Shown here: piece by piece, positions 40,893 to 50,200 of the stretch
How positions within the stretch are numbered: position 1 is the first letter of the stretch
Layout: each line of letters opens with the position of its first letter
Source: Streptomyces sp. HPF1205
GTDB lineage: Bacteria; Actinomycetota; Actinomycetes; Streptomycetales; Streptomycetaceae
DNA length: 64,000 bases
Reading direction: 5' to 3'
Assembly: GCF_020400825.1 (NCBI RefSeq)
Contig: NZ_JAINVH010000030.1
Location: 31,332-95,331 of the forward strand
Translations under genes and position numbers: made by a program
Notes under the pieces: generated by a model
What the model saw: only the letters and a program-made list of their open reading frames with translations
The model's database searches: none
What the model was told of the DNA's origin: nothing

Positions 40893-42038
40893 ATGTGGCC
40901 AGGAGACCAGCACGGGGGACAGCAGAACCCGCAGGGCACGCCCCCTCAACCGCCCCAGGGCCCGTACGGGCAGCCCAACCCGTACGCGCAGCCCGGCTAT
41001 CCGCAGCAGCAGCCCCCACCGCCCCCGCAGCCGACGCCGGGCTACCCGCCGGCCCAGCCGTACGGCGGCCAGAACCCTTACGCGCAGCCGCCCGCCGGCT
41101 ACCAACAGCCTCCCGCCGGCGGCTACCCGGCCGCGCCGCCCGTCGGTCCTCCCACCCCGCAGCAGTGGGGCCCGCCGGTGCCCGGCGGACCGGAGGGGTC
41201 CGGGCCCCCCGGCGGCCGCAGGAACCTGACCATCGGCATAGCCATCGCCTCCGCCGTCGCGGTGATCGCCGCTGTGGTGGTCGGCGCCGTCGTCCTCACC
41301 GGCAACAAGAAGGACGAGGCCGCGAAGTCGCCGAGCCCCGCCACCCCTGCGTCGAGGACGCCCTCCCCCACGCCCACCACCGCCGCTCCCACCGACTCCG
41401 CGGTCACGGCCGGCTCGGGCGACTCACCGCGCGGCGCCCCGGGGGCGCTCGACGTCAAGCCCGTCGTCCCCGGCTGGAAGGTCGTCAGGCGCACCGAGCG
41501 CAATGTCGCCTTCGACGTCCCGCCGGACTGGACGGTGGGCGACGAGGGCGAGGAGATCGGGTTCGCGGACAAGACCGGCAACCCGGCGGTGGCGATGGGC
41601 GCGCCCGCCTTCTACAAGCACGACTGGTGCAAGAGCGGGGACGGCACCGCGGACCGCGCCGCCGCGGGCACCAAGGGGGCCAACGGCGCCAAGAGCGTGC
41701 GCAACGCCGCCGAGGTGCAGGCGACGCAGTGGGCGTACTGGGCCTACCAGGAGAACGGCAAGGGCACCTTCTCCAAGGTCATGGGCAGCAAGGCGTTCCA
41801 CAACGCCTACGGGATCTCCGGCTGGCAGGCCGAGGCGACGGCCACCCACGTCCCCAGGACCAACAAGTGCGTCTCGGACGGCGCGGCGTACACCGTCGCG
41901 TGGATCGACCCCACGCAGTCCGATCCCACCATGCGACTGGTGGTGTGGGTGCTCTACTGCGACCGCGGAGTGTCCGACCAGGTGTCCCAGGCCACCATCG
42001 ACAAAATCAAGAGCACGATCCGGCTGATCAAGAAGTGA
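40893..42038 (+). CDS. Membrane-anchored protein with Pro/Gln/Tyr-rich N-terminus
   Basis: This 381-residue protein has residues 1-108 cytoplasmic and rich in Pro, Gln, Gly and Tyr (PYAQPGYPQQQ, QNPYAQPPAGY), one membrane helix at about 111-133 (IGIAIASAVAVIAAVVVGA), a Thr/Pro/Ser linker, and an extracellular globular domain from about 185. That domain contains W-rich conserved segments and three Cys residues (DWCKSG, NKCVSD, LYCDRG), so a disulfide is likely. The architecture is common among streptomycete surface proteins; I do not recognise the ectodomain. The start is leaderless in style. Confidence 0.85.
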   Translation: MWPGDQHGGQQNPQGTPPQPPQGPYGQPNPYAQPGYPQQQPPPPPQPTPGYPPAQPYGGQNPYAQPPAGYQQPPAGGYPAAPPVGPPTPQQWGPPVPGGPEGSGPPGGRRNLTIGIAIASAVAVIAAVVVGAVVLTGNKKDEAAKSPSPATPASRTPSPTPTTAAPTDSAVTAGSGDSPRGAPGALDVKPVVPGWKVVRRTERNVAFDVPPDWTVGDEGEEIGFADKTGNPAVAMGAPAFYKHDWCKSGDGTADRAAAGTKGANGAKSVRNAAEVQATQWAYWAYQENGKGTFSKVMGSKAFHNAYGISGWQAEATATHVPRTNKCVSDGAAYTVAWIDPTQSDPTMRLVVWVLYCDRGVSDQVSQATIDKIKSTIRLIKK

Positions 42039-42156
42039 CCCCGGCGGCGCGGGCAAGGACGCGACGGGACGGCGCCGGCACGGTCACGGACGCGGCGTCC
42101 CCGCCGGCCCGTAAAGGGCGTTGCACCGCGCCCGGCCGCTGCGGGACAGTCCCCGG

Positions 42157-43515
42157 GTGACCGGCGACGACGACGAATCCCGCGGTACATCCCGCGGTAC
42201 ATCCCGCGGCGGGCGGCTGCCCGCCTGGGCGAACCGGGACTTCCGGCTGCTGCTGTCCGCCTCCTTCATCAGCGGACTGGGCAACTCGGGAGCCACCATC
42301 GCCGCCGCCTACGCGGTGATCGGGACCGGCGGGAACGCCACCGACGTCGGCGTGGTGGCCGCCGCCCGCACCCTGGCCATGGTCGTCTTTTTGCTCGTCG
42401 GCGGCGCGGTCGCGGACCGGGTGTCGCGCAGGCGCGTCATGGTGGCGGCCAACGTCGCCAACGCCTGCTCCCAGGGCGCGTTCGCGGCCCTGGTACTGAC
42501 CGGTCGGCCCGCCCTGTGGCAGATGGCCGCGCTGACCGCGGTCGGCGGCGGCGCGCAGGCGTTCTTCTCGCCCGCGGCGCAGGGCATGGTGCTGTCGACC
42601 GTCGAACCCGCCGACGCGGGCAAGGCGTTCTCGGTGTTCCGGCTGGCGGCCAACGGCGCGAGCATCGGGGGCGCCGCCCTCGGCGGCGGTCTGGTCGCCG
42701 CCCTGGGCCCGGGCTGGGTGCTGGCCGCGGACGCCACCGGGTTCGCCGTCGCCGCGGCGCTGCGCGGCCGGCTGTCGGCCGCGCCGGCGGCCCGGCCCGC
42801 CGGGCCGAGCGGGCTGGTCCGGGAGCTGCGCGAGGGCTGGCGGGAGTTCGTCTCACGGGCGTGGCTGTGGGGCATCGTCGTGCAGTTCGGCGTGGTCAAC
42901 GCCATGACCAGCGCGGGCGAGCAGGTCTACGGGCCGCTGGTGGCGCGCGACCACCTCGGGGGCGCGGGCCCGTGGGGCCTGGCACTGTCGGCGCAGGGTG
43001 TGGGCACCGTCCTCGGCGGCGTGCTGATGATCCGCTGGAGGCCGCGCCGGATCCTGCTGGTGGGCACGCTCGGCGTCTTCCCGCTGGCCGTGCCGCTCGC
43101 CGCGCTGGCACTGGGGCTGCCGCTGTGGGCCCTGGTGGCCGCCATGCTCGGCTCGGGCGTGGCGATCGAGGTGTTCGCGGTCGGCTGGATGCTGGCGCTC
43201 AGCCAGGAGATACCCGAGGAGATGATGTCGCGGGTGTCGGCGTACGACTGGCTGGGCTCGATCGGGCTGATGCCGATCGGTCTGGCGCTCGCGGGGCCGG
43301 CCGCGGCCGCCTTCGGGCGCACCCAGTCGCTGTGGGGTTCGGCCGCGCTGGTGGTGGCGCTGACCGGCGCGGTGCTGCTGCTTCCCGACGTACGGCGGCT
43401 GGAGCGGGCCGGGCACGGCGGTACGGGGCCGTCCGGCGCGTCGGCGTCGGGCGCTCACCCCACCGTGAACGCCCCTTCGGGCGGCTCGGGCGAGGGCTCC
43501 GCGCAGGCGTCGTAG
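42157..43515 (+). CDS. MFS transporter (DHA3/enterobactin-exporter-like)
   Basis: A 452-residue major facilitator with 12 helices. The early motif WANRDFRLLLSASFISGLGNSGA and the loop ADRVSRRRVMVAANVANA match the DHA3 type of drug or siderophore exporters. The N-terminus encodes Ser-Arg-Gly-Thr repeats from a 12-bp tandem (TCCCGCGGTACA, 42178-42209). The GTG at 42157 is favoured over an upstream TTG (42121). The 3' end overlaps the convergent spermidine-synthase-like gene by 61 nt. Substrate unknown. Confidence 0.88.
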   Translation: MTGDDDESRGTSRGTSRGGRLPAWANRDFRLLLSASFISGLGNSGATIAAAYAVIGTGGNATDVGVVAAARTLAMVVFLLVGGAVADRVSRRRVMVAANVANACSQGAFAALVLTGRPALWQMAALTAVGGGAQAFFSPAAQGMVLSTVEPADAGKAFSVFRLAANGASIGGAALGGGLVAALGPGWVLAADATGFAVAAALRGRLSAAPAARPAGPSGLVRELREGWREFVSRAWLWGIVVQFGVVNAMTSAGEQVYGPLVARDHLGGAGPWGLALSAQGVGTVLGGVLMIRWRPRRILLVGTLGVFPLAVPLAALALGLPLWALVAAMLGSGVAIEVFAVGWMLALSQEIPEEMMSRVSAYDWLGSIGLMPIGLALAGPAAAAFGRTQSLWGSAALVVALTGAVLLLPDVRRLERAGHGGTGPSGASASGAHPTVNAPSGGSGEGSAQAS

Positions 43516-44300
43516 ACCGGCGCTCCCGTCAGGCGGTCGAGGTCGTCCCCCGCGACCACGCGGGCGGGGAAGGCGTCCGCGGCGCACGCGCGGGTGATGG
43601 CGTCCAGGGGCAGTGGCCGGCCCGCTGCGGCGGCGACCACCACGTTGCCGAACCGCCGTCCCCGCAGCACCCCCGGTTCGGCCAGCAGGCACAGGTCGGC
43701 CGCCGGGCCGAACACGGCTCGTACCGTGCCCAGGTGGTGGCCGAGGAAGGCGAAGGGCGCCGAGTCGGCGAGGTTCGCCACGTAGAGGCCGTCCGGGCGC
43801 AGCACCTCCCGCACCCGCGTCACGAACTCCACCGACGTCAGGTGGGCGGGCACCCGGGACCCGCCGAAGACGTCGACGACGACGGCGTCCGCGCTCGCCT
43901 CCGGCGCCGCCGCGACCCATTCCCGCGCGTCCGCGACGTCCACCGTCACGCCCTGGTCGTCCAGCGGCAGGAGTTCGGCGACCAGCCGGGCGAGTTCCCG
44001 GTCGGCCTCGACCACCCGCTGGCGCGAGCCCGGCCGGACCCGGCCGAGCCGGCGCGGCAGCGCCATACCGCCGCCCCCCAGGTGCACCGCGTCGAAGGGC
44101 GCGTCGAACACCGACTCCAGGACGACGGCGATGCGCCGGGCGTACTCGAACTCCAGGTGCTCGGGCCGGTCCAGGTCGACGTACGACTGCGGCGCCCCGT
44201 CGACGGTGAGCAGCCAGGCCCGCGGGCGGTCCACATCGGGCAGGAGCTTGGCGGTCCCGAAGTCGACGGGGCGGGTGACGGGGACGGGTTCGTGGGTCAT
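43455..44300 (-). CDS. Spermidine-synthase-like protein
   Basis: This 281-residue protein has the Rossmann methyltransferase-like fold of spermidine/spermine synthases. The nucleotide-binding turn is VHLGGGGMALPRRL, an acidic strand end is VVEADREL, and DVADAREWV and AVVVDVFGGSRVPAHLTS follow. In polyamine synthases an Asp in the last motif is the base. Here VVVDVFGG retains Asp, but the aminopropyl-acceptor pocket is not obvious. The stand-alone form resembles the fused MFS/spermidine synthase proteins of actinomycetes. The start ATG at 44300 lies 190 bp from the divergent MFS gene. Confidence 0.85.
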   Translation of the reverse strand: MTHEPVPVTRPVDFGTAKLLPDVDRPRAWLLTVDGAPQSYVDLDRPEHLEFEYARRIAVVLESVFDAPFDAVHLGGGGMALPRRLGRVRPGSRQRVVEADRELARLVAELLPLDDQGVTVDVADAREWVAAAPEASADAVVVDVFGGSRVPAHLTSVEFVTRVREVLRPDGLYVANLADSAPFAFLGHHLGTVRAVFGPAADLCLLAEPGVLRGRRFGNVVVAAAAGRPLPLDAITRACAADAFPARVVAGDDLDRLTGAPVYDACAEPSPEPPEGAFTVG

Positions 44301-44413
44301 CGGTGAGAAGTCTTCCAGCCCGGCTGTTCAGCGGCACTTCACCCGCCGGTGACACGGGGGAATCATGAGGGTGCGAGAATTTGTTCCGCAGATGAACTTA
44401 AGCGTCCCGCCCG

Positions 44414-44437
44414 GGGACGTGCGACGTCGGACGTCCC
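44414..44437. promoter_or_regulatory. Inverted repeat in the leader of an MFS gene
   Basis: GGGACGT (44414-44420) and ACGTCCC (44431-44437) form a perfect 7-bp inverted repeat with a 10-nt spacer, 52 nt before the start of the efflux gene. It could be a repressor site or an RNA hairpin. An A/T-richer stretch just upstream (44378-44402) may hold the promoter. Confidence 0.45.
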
Positions 44438-44489
44438 ACGTGTCCTGTCCGTTCGCTTCCACCCTCGACTTCCGGAGGAAGAACACTCC

Positions 44490-45704
44490 ATGCCCCTGGC
44501 CATCCTCGCCCTGGCGGTGAGCGCCTTCGGCATCGGCACCACCGAGTTCGTGATGATGGGGCTGCTGCCCGATGTCGCGAACGACCTCGGCACCTCGGTA
44601 CCGACCGCGGGCTTCCTGGTATCCGCGTACGCCCTCGGTGTCGTGGTCGGCGCGCCCCTGCTCACCGCGCTCGGCGCCAAGGTGCCGCGCAAGCGGATGC
44701 TCCTGCTGCTGATGGGCCTGTTCACGATCGGCAACCTGGCGTCCGCCTTCGCCCCCGGCTACGGCGCACTGCTCGCCGGGCGGTTCCTGGCGGGGCTGCC
44801 GCACGGCGCGTTCTTCGGGGTCGGCGCGGTGGTCGCCGCGCGGCTGGTGGCCGAGGAGCGCAGGGCGCGCGCGGTCGCGGCGATGTTCCTCGGCCTGACG
44901 GTCGCCAACATCGTCGGGGTCCCGGCCGCGACCGCGCTCGGCCAGCACCTGGGCTGGCGCGCCACCTTCGTGGTGGTGTCCGCGATCGGAGTGCTCGCGC
45001 TGGCCTCGCTGGCCCTCCTGGTGCCGCGGCTGCCCGATGAGGCGCACACCGGCGTCGCGCAGGAGGCGCGCGCCCTGCGCGAGCCCCAGGTGCTGCTCGG
45101 CCTGCTCACCGCGGTGTTCGGCTTCGCCGGGGTGTTCGCGGTCTACAGCTACCTCGCCTCCATGATGACGCAGGTCGCCGGTTTCGCGGACGGCTCGGTC
45201 ACCTGGCTGCTGGCCCTGTTCGGTGTCGGCATGACGCTGGGCGCGCTGGCCGCCGGCCCGCTCACCGACCGGGCGCTGCGCCCCACCCTCTACGGTTCGC
45301 TGGGGGCGCTCGCCGTGGTCCTGGTCGCCTTCCACTTCGCGGCGCGGTCCGAGGCGACCGCGCCCGTCGCGATCGTCGTCCTCGGCGCGGTCGGCTTCCT
45401 GACGACGACTCCGCTCCAGATCCTGGTGATGAACAAGGCACGCCGCGCCCCCACTCTCGCCTCGGCCTCGAACCACTCGGCCTTCAACCTCGCCAACGCG
45501 GGCGGCGCCTGGCTGGGCGGCGCGGCGATCTCCGCCGGATGGGGCTGGACCTCCCCCGCGCTGGTCGGCGCGGCTCTGACGGTGGCCGGCCTGGGCGTCG
45601 CGGTCACGGCGGGCGCGCTTGACCGCCGCGCCCCGCGCGCCGCCTCCCACGTGGTGGCCTCCGGCGGTCCGCGGCTGCGCGAGGAGGTCACCGAGGGGGC
45701 GTGA
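44490..45704 (+). CDS. MFS efflux transporter (AraJ/DHA1-like)
   Basis: This 404-residue 12-helix major facilitator begins LAILALAVSAFGIGTTEFVMMGLLPDVA, the very typical start of the AraJ/YdhP/PbuE group of DHA1 transporters. LLLLMGLFTIGNLASAFAP and LPHGAFFGVGAVVA follow. Members export sugars, purines or drugs such as chloramphenicol. The ATG at 44490 has GGAGGAAG nine nt upstream. An inverted repeat in the leader suggests a dedicated repressor not encoded next to it. Confidence 0.92.
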   Translation: MPLAILALAVSAFGIGTTEFVMMGLLPDVANDLGTSVPTAGFLVSAYALGVVVGAPLLTALGAKVPRKRMLLLLMGLFTIGNLASAFAPGYGALLAGRFLAGLPHGAFFGVGAVVAARLVAEERRARAVAAMFLGLTVANIVGVPAATALGQHLGWRATFVVVSAIGVLALASLALLVPRLPDEAHTGVAQEARALREPQVLLGLLTAVFGFAGVFAVYSYLASMMTQVAGFADGSVTWLLALFGVGMTLGALAAGPLTDRALRPTLYGSLGALAVVLVAFHFAARSEATAPVAIVVLGAVGFLTTTPLQILVMNKARRAPTLASASNHSAFNLANAGGAWLGGAAISAGWGWTSPALVGAALTVAGLGVAVTAGALDRRAPRAASHVVASGGPRLREEVTEGA

Positions 45705-45723
45705 GGGCGCGCCGCGCCCGGGA

Positions 45724-45729
45724 TACGCT
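45724..45729 (+). promoter_or_regulatory. -10 box (TACGCT) of the TVP38 gene
   Basis: TACGCT ends six nt before the GTG at 45736, another leaderless-type start in this window. Confidence 0.42.
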
Positions 45730-45735
45730 CCCCCG

Positions 45736-46665
45736 GTGCCCGAACGCGCGTCTTCGCCGGACCTCCCGCCCGACCCGGCCGCGGCCTCCCCGACCGCGGC
45801 CGGGTCGCCGCCGGATCCCCGCGGCCCGGCCCTCCCACCGCGTGAGCCGGCCGGGCCGGCCGGGCCCATCGAGGCCACCGGCGACGACAGGCGTCCCGGC
45901 CCCGCCCCGGCCACCGCCGGCGGCCGGTGGCCAGGACCGGCCCCCCTGCGCCCCGCGTACGCCCGCGCAGCCCGTGTGCTGCGCCCGCTGCTCCTGCCCT
46001 GGGTCCGGTTCTGCCTGCTGGTCGCGCTGCTCGCCGGGGCGATCGCGGCGGCCGTCGTGTGGCAGCCGCAGCAGGCGCTGGTCCACGGCTGGCCGCCGCA
46101 GGCCCGGCACACCACGACCGCCGTCGTCGTGTTCGCGCTCGCGTACGGCGTGGCCACCGTCGCCTTCGTCCCCCGGCCGCTGCTCAACGCCGCCGCCGGC
46201 GCGCTGTACGGGATCCACGCCGGGCTGCCCGCCGCGCTCGCCGGTACCGTGCTCGGCGCGGGCCTGGCGTTCGCCCTCGGCAGGTTCCTGGGCCAGGACG
46301 CGCTGCGTCCGCTGCTGCGCGGGCGGCTGGTGCTGTCCCTGGACCGGCAGCTGAGCCGGCACGGCTTCCGCAGCACACTGGCACTGCGGCTGTTCCCGGG
46401 CGTGCCGTTCGCCGCCGCCAACTACGCCGCCGCCGTCTCCCGTATCCGCCCGCTGCCCTTCCTCACCGCCACCGGCATCGGCAGCGCCGCCAACACGGCC
46501 GCCTACGTGGTCGCGGGCAGCCGCGCCGCCTCCCCCACCTCACCCGTCTTCCTGCTCGCCGCCGCCTTCCTCGTCGTCACCGGCCTCGCCGCCGCGGAAG
46601 TCACCCGCCGCCGGGCGCGTACGCGTTCACGTACCCGCGACGCCGGTGGCGGCCGGTCCGTCTGA
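45736..46665 (+). CDS. TVP38/TMEM64-family membrane protein
   Basis: This 309-residue VTT-domain protein is related to the DedA family. Residues 1-75 are Pro/Ala-rich and cytoplasmic, followed by five or six membrane segments from about 90. The family blocks are FVPRPLLNAAAGALYG and LRLFPGVPFAAANYAAAV. TVP38 proteins move lipids or affect membrane stability. The GTG at 45736 follows a TACGCT box at leaderless distance, 31 nt after the upstream MFS gene. The C-terminus is Arg-rich. Confidence 0.88.
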   Translation: MPERASSPDLPPDPAAASPTAAGSPPDPRGPALPPREPAGPAGPIEATGDDRRPGPAPATAGGRWPGPAPLRPAYARAARVLRPLLLPWVRFCLLVALLAGAIAAAVVWQPQQALVHGWPPQARHTTTAVVVFALAYGVATVAFVPRPLLNAAAGALYGIHAGLPAALAGTVLGAGLAFALGRFLGQDALRPLLRGRLVLSLDRQLSRHGFRSTLALRLFPGVPFAAANYAAAVSRIRPLPFLTATGIGSAANTAAYVVAGSRAASPTSPVFLLAAAFLVVTGLAAAEVTRRRARTRSRTRDAGGGRSV

Positions 46666-46832
46666 ACGGCCGCCACCGGCCACCGGCGCCCGGGCGCGGT
46701 GCGATCGGGTGAAGTTGCGTGCCAAATTCCCGGTCAGGGGCGGGCGCGGGCCCGGTGGGGCACAGCCGGCGAGAAACATGAGGCACACGCCGGGCGGTGC
46801 GATCCCGTGCGACCAGGGGAAGTGGTGACGGG

Positions 46833-48464
46833 ATGCTGTTCCGCAGGCGGCGGGAAAGGACCGAGGCGGACGTACGGGAGAAGGCGTCGACCGGGTTCAC
46901 CGTGCTCGACCAGCGGCTGCCCGTGGCGGAGGCGGCCAAGGGCCTGCTGCGCAAGGCCTTCCCCGACCACTGGAGCTTCCTGCTGGGCGAACTTGCCCTC
47001 TACAGCTTCGTCCTGCTGGTCCTCACCGGCTCCTGGCTGACGCTGTTCTTCACCCCTGGCGCCAAGGAGTCCGTCTACCAGGGATGTTACGCGCCGCTGC
47101 GCGGCCTGCGGATGTCACAGGCGTACGAGTCCACCCTGCACATCAGCTTCGACGTGCGCGGCGGGCTGCTGGTCCGGCAGATGCACCACTGGGCGGCGCT
47201 GGTGTTCGTCGCCGCCATCACGGTGCACATGCTGCGGGTCTTCTTCACCGGCGCCTTCCGCAAGCCGCGGGAGATCAACTGGATGCTCGGCGTGCTGCTG
47301 TTCTTCACGGCGCTGCTGGAGGGTTTCTGCGGCTACTCGCTGCCCGACGACCTGCTGTCGGGCACAGGACTGCGCACCGCGAACACCATCGTCATGTCGA
47401 TCCCGGTGGTGGGCACCTACCTGGCCTTCTTCGCCTGGGGCGGTCCGTTCCCCGGCCACGTGCTGAACGACCGGCTGTACATCCTGCACGTGCTGTTCGT
47501 GCCCGGCCTGCTGCTGGCGCTGGTCGCCGTCCACGTGACGCTGGTGTTCTACCTCAAGCACACGCAGTGGGGCGGTCCGGGCCGCGTCAACCGCAACGTG
47601 GTCGGCAAACCGCTGTTCCCCTACTTCACCGCAAAATCGACCGGGCTGTTCTTCACGGTCTGCGCCACGGTGGCGGCACTGGCGGCGCTGGTCCAGATCA
47701 ACCCGGTGTGGCTGTACGGACCGTTCAGCGCCGACCAGGTGAGCACCGACGCCCAGCCCGACTGGTACGTGGGCTTCCTGGAGGGCGGGCTGCGCCTCAT
47801 GCCGCCGTGGGAGACCACGGTGGCCGGGCACACCGTCATGTGGAACGTTCTGCTGCCCGCGGTGGTGATGCCCGGCCTGCTGCTCGTGCTGCTGTTCTGC
47901 TACCCGATGTTCGAACGGTGGGTGACCGGGGACCGCGGCGAGCACAACCTGTGCGACCGGCCGCGCGACCGGCCCACCCGTACCGCGTTCGGCGTGGCGG
48001 GCATCGTCTGGTACGCGGTGCTGCTCGCGGCGGGCGGCAACGACGTCACGGCGTACACCTTCAGGGCCTCCATGAACGCCCTGACCTGGATCTTCCGGAT
48101 CGCGGTGATCGTGGCGCCGGTGCTGGCGTTCCTGGTCACCAAGCGGATGTGCCTGGCCCTGCAATCGCGGGAACGGCACCGGCTGACGCGGGGCGAGGAG
48201 ACCGGCGAGGTGGTGCAGAGCGTCTACGGGGCCATCGCACCGCGGCACGAACCGGTGGCGCCCGAGCGGCTGTACCACTTCCTCGCCCGCGACCTGCCGC
48301 CGCCCGCGCCGGTGCCCGCCCCCGGCACCGCGCGCCGCGACAGGCTGCGGGCCGCGCTCAACCGCTGGTACTACCGCCGGCGAGTGGAGATGCCGGCCAC
48401 CGAGGAGCAGCGCCGGCACATCGAGCAGGCCCTGGCCGAGCCGGATCGGAGGACGACGTCATGA
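46833..48464 (+). CDS. qcrB: Accessory cytochrome b subunit (QcrB type)
   Basis: This 543-residue cytochrome b of the actinobacterial menaquinol-cytochrome c reductase has eight or more membrane helices. Haem-binding His pairs are visible in QMHHWAALV...TVHMLR (about residues 118-132) and ILHVLFV...AVHVTLV. The quinol-site PDWY replaces the usual PEWY and is the actinobacterial form. It begins an operon with ctaD and ctaF; the Rieske protein QcrA and dihaem cytochrome QcrC that accompany the main copy are absent. GAC-rich C-terminal sequence extends beyond the core. It is expected to pass electrons from menaquinol to a shared cytochrome. Confidence 0.92.
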   Translation: MLFRRRRERTEADVREKASTGFTVLDQRLPVAEAAKGLLRKAFPDHWSFLLGELALYSFVLLVLTGSWLTLFFTPGAKESVYQGCYAPLRGLRMSQAYESTLHISFDVRGGLLVRQMHHWAALVFVAAITVHMLRVFFTGAFRKPREINWMLGVLLFFTALLEGFCGYSLPDDLLSGTGLRTANTIVMSIPVVGTYLAFFAWGGPFPGHVLNDRLYILHVLFVPGLLLALVAVHVTLVFYLKHTQWGGPGRVNRNVVGKPLFPYFTAKSTGLFFTVCATVAALAALVQINPVWLYGPFSADQVSTDAQPDWYVGFLEGGLRLMPPWETTVAGHTVMWNVLLPAVVMPGLLLVLLFCYPMFERWVTGDRGEHNLCDRPRDRPTRTAFGVAGIVWYAVLLAAGGNDVTAYTFRASMNALTWIFRIAVIVAPVLAFLVTKRMCLALQSRERHRLTRGEETGEVVQSVYGAIAPRHEPVAPERLYHFLARDLPPPAPVPAPGTARRDRLRAALNRWYYRRRVEMPATEEQRRHIEQALAEPDRRTTS

Positions 48465-50200
48465 CGCGGACCGAGCGGGACGCCACCGCACCGGAGACAC
48501 CAGGACCGGCCGGGACGCGGCAGGGCGGCGCCGAGGCCGGCAGCCCGTTCGGCAGCCGGCTGCTGAACTACGTCACCACCACCGACCACAAGGTCATCGG
48601 CAACATGTACATGGTGACCGCGTTCTGCTTCTTCGTTTTCGCGGGGCTGCTGGCGATGGGCATGCGGGCCGAACTGGCGCGCCCCGGCGACCAGTTGTTC
48701 AGCCACTCGCAGTACAACCAGCTGGTCACCATCCACGGCACCATCATGATGCTGCTGTTCGCCACGCCGATGTTCGCCGGCTTCGCCAACGCGGTCATGC
48801 CGCTGCAGATCGGCGCGCCCGACGTCGCCTTCCCCCGGCTCAACGCGATCACGTACTGGCTGTACCTGTTCGGGGCGCTGATCGTGGTGTCGGGGTTCGT
48901 GGTGCCCGGCGGCGCCGCGGCCTTCGGCTGGTTCGCCTACGCGCCGCTGAACAGCGCCGAGTTCTCGCCCGGGGCCGGCGGGGACCTGTGGGCGATGGGC
49001 CTGGTGCTTGCGGGCCTGAGCACCACGCTCGGGTCGGTGAACTTCGTCAGCACCATCGTGTGCCTGCGCGCGCCGGGGATGACGATGTTCCGGATGCCCA
49101 TCTTCACCTGGAACATCCTGTTCACCTCGATCCTGGCGCTGCTGGCGTTCCCGGTGCTGACGGCCGAGTTGTTCGCCCTGGAGGCGGACCGCAAATTCGG
49201 CGCCCACGTCTTCGACGCAGCGAACGGCGGCGCGATCCTGTGGCAGCACCTGTTCTGGTTCTTCGGCCATCCCGAGGTCTACATCGTGGCGCTGCCGTTC
49301 TTCGGGGTGATCACCGAGGTCATCCCGGTGTTCAGCCGCAAACCGCTGTTCGGCTACGTCGGAATGGTGGGCGCGACGATCGCGATCACCATGCTGTCGG
49401 CGACGGTGTGGGCGCACCACATGTTCGCCACGGGAATGGTGCTGCTGCCGTTCTTCTCCCTGATGTCGTTCCTGATCGCGGTGCCCACGGGGGTGAAGTT
49501 CTTCAACTGGATCGGCACGATGTGGAAGGGCTCGCTGAGTTTCGAGACGCCCATGCTGTGGTCCGTCGGCTTCCTGGTCACCTTCCTGCTGGGCGGGCTG
49601 AGCGGGGTGCTGCTGGCCTCGCCGCCACTGGACTTCCACGTCACGGACAGCTATTTCGTGGTGGCCCACCTGCACTACGTGCTGTTCGGCACGGTGGTGT
49701 TCGCGACGTTCGCCGGCTTCTACTTCTGGTGGCCCAAGTGGACCGGGCGGATGCTGGACGAGCGGCTGGGCCGCGTCCACTTCTGGACGCTGTTCGTCGG
49801 CTTCCAGACCACGTTCCTGGTCCAGCACTGGCTCGGTGAGGAGGGCATGCCCCGCCGGTACGCGGACTACCTGGCGTCGGACGGCTTCACCACCCTCAAC
49901 ACGGTGTCCTCGATCGGCGCCTTCCTGCTGGGCCTGTCGACGCTGCCGTTCCTGTACAACGTGTGGAAGACGGCCAGGTACGGCGAGAAGGTCGAGGTGG
50001 ACGACCCGTGGGGCTACGGCCGCTCGCTGGAATGGGCGACCTCCTGCCCGCCACCGCGGCACAACTTCCACGCTCTGCCGCAGGTCCGGTCCGACTCCCC
50101 CGCGTTCGACCTGCACCATCCCGGGGCGAGGCGATTGCCGCTGCCCGGCGCGGACACCGGCGAGCCGACTCCCGACACGCACGGAGAGATCAGCGGATGA
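48461..50200 (+). CDS. ctaD: Accessory aa3-type cytochrome c oxidase subunit I
   Basis: This 579-residue haem-copper oxidase catalytic subunit has 12 helices. The CuB/haem centre residues are intact: His270 and the cross-linked Tyr274 in HPEVY, the His319-His320 pair in WAHHMF, and haem ligands His403 and His405 in HLHYVLFG. The first haem ligand lies in TIHGTIMML. The ATG at 48461 overlaps the qcrB stop as ATGA and has GGAGGACG at SD distance. Subunits II (ctaC) and III (ctaE) are not in the cluster. It probably assembles with the products of the main cta locus. Confidence 0.95.
   Translation: MTRTERDATAPETPGPAGTRQGGAEAGSPFGSRLLNYVTTTDHKVIGNMYMVTAFCFFVFAGLLAMGMRAELARPGDQLFSHSQYNQLVTIHGTIMMLLFATPMFAGFANAVMPLQIGAPDVAFPRLNAITYWLYLFGALIVVSGFVVPGGAAAFGWFAYAPLNSAEFSPGAGGDLWAMGLVLAGLSTTLGSVNFVSTIVCLRAPGMTMFRMPIFTWNILFTSILALLAFPVLTAELFALEADRKFGAHVFDAANGGAILWQHLFWFFGHPEVYIVALPFFGVITEVIPVFSRKPLFGYVGMVGATIAITMLSATVWAHHMFATGMVLLPFFSLMSFLIAVPTGVKFFNWIGTMWKGSLSFETPMLWSVGFLVTFLLGGLSGVLLASPPLDFHVTDSYFVVAHLHYVLFGTVVFATFAGFYFWWPKWTGRMLDERLGRVHFWTLFVGFQTTFLVQHWLGEEGMPRRYADYLASDGFTTLNTVSSIGAFLLGLSTLPFLYNVWKTARYGEKVEVDDPWGYGRSLEWATSCPPPRHNFHALPQVRSDSPAFDLHHPGARRLPLPGADTGEPTPDTHGEISG

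Noticed and set aside
44301..44489. Extra upstream start for the MFS gene at 44349
   Set aside because: The frame is open but the strong GGAGGAAG and the typical LAILALAVSAFGIGTTE start place initiation at 44490.
47084..48460. Plus-strand frame running into ctaD
   Set aside because: It is the out-of-frame shadow of qcrB; ctaD-like sequence starts only at 48461.
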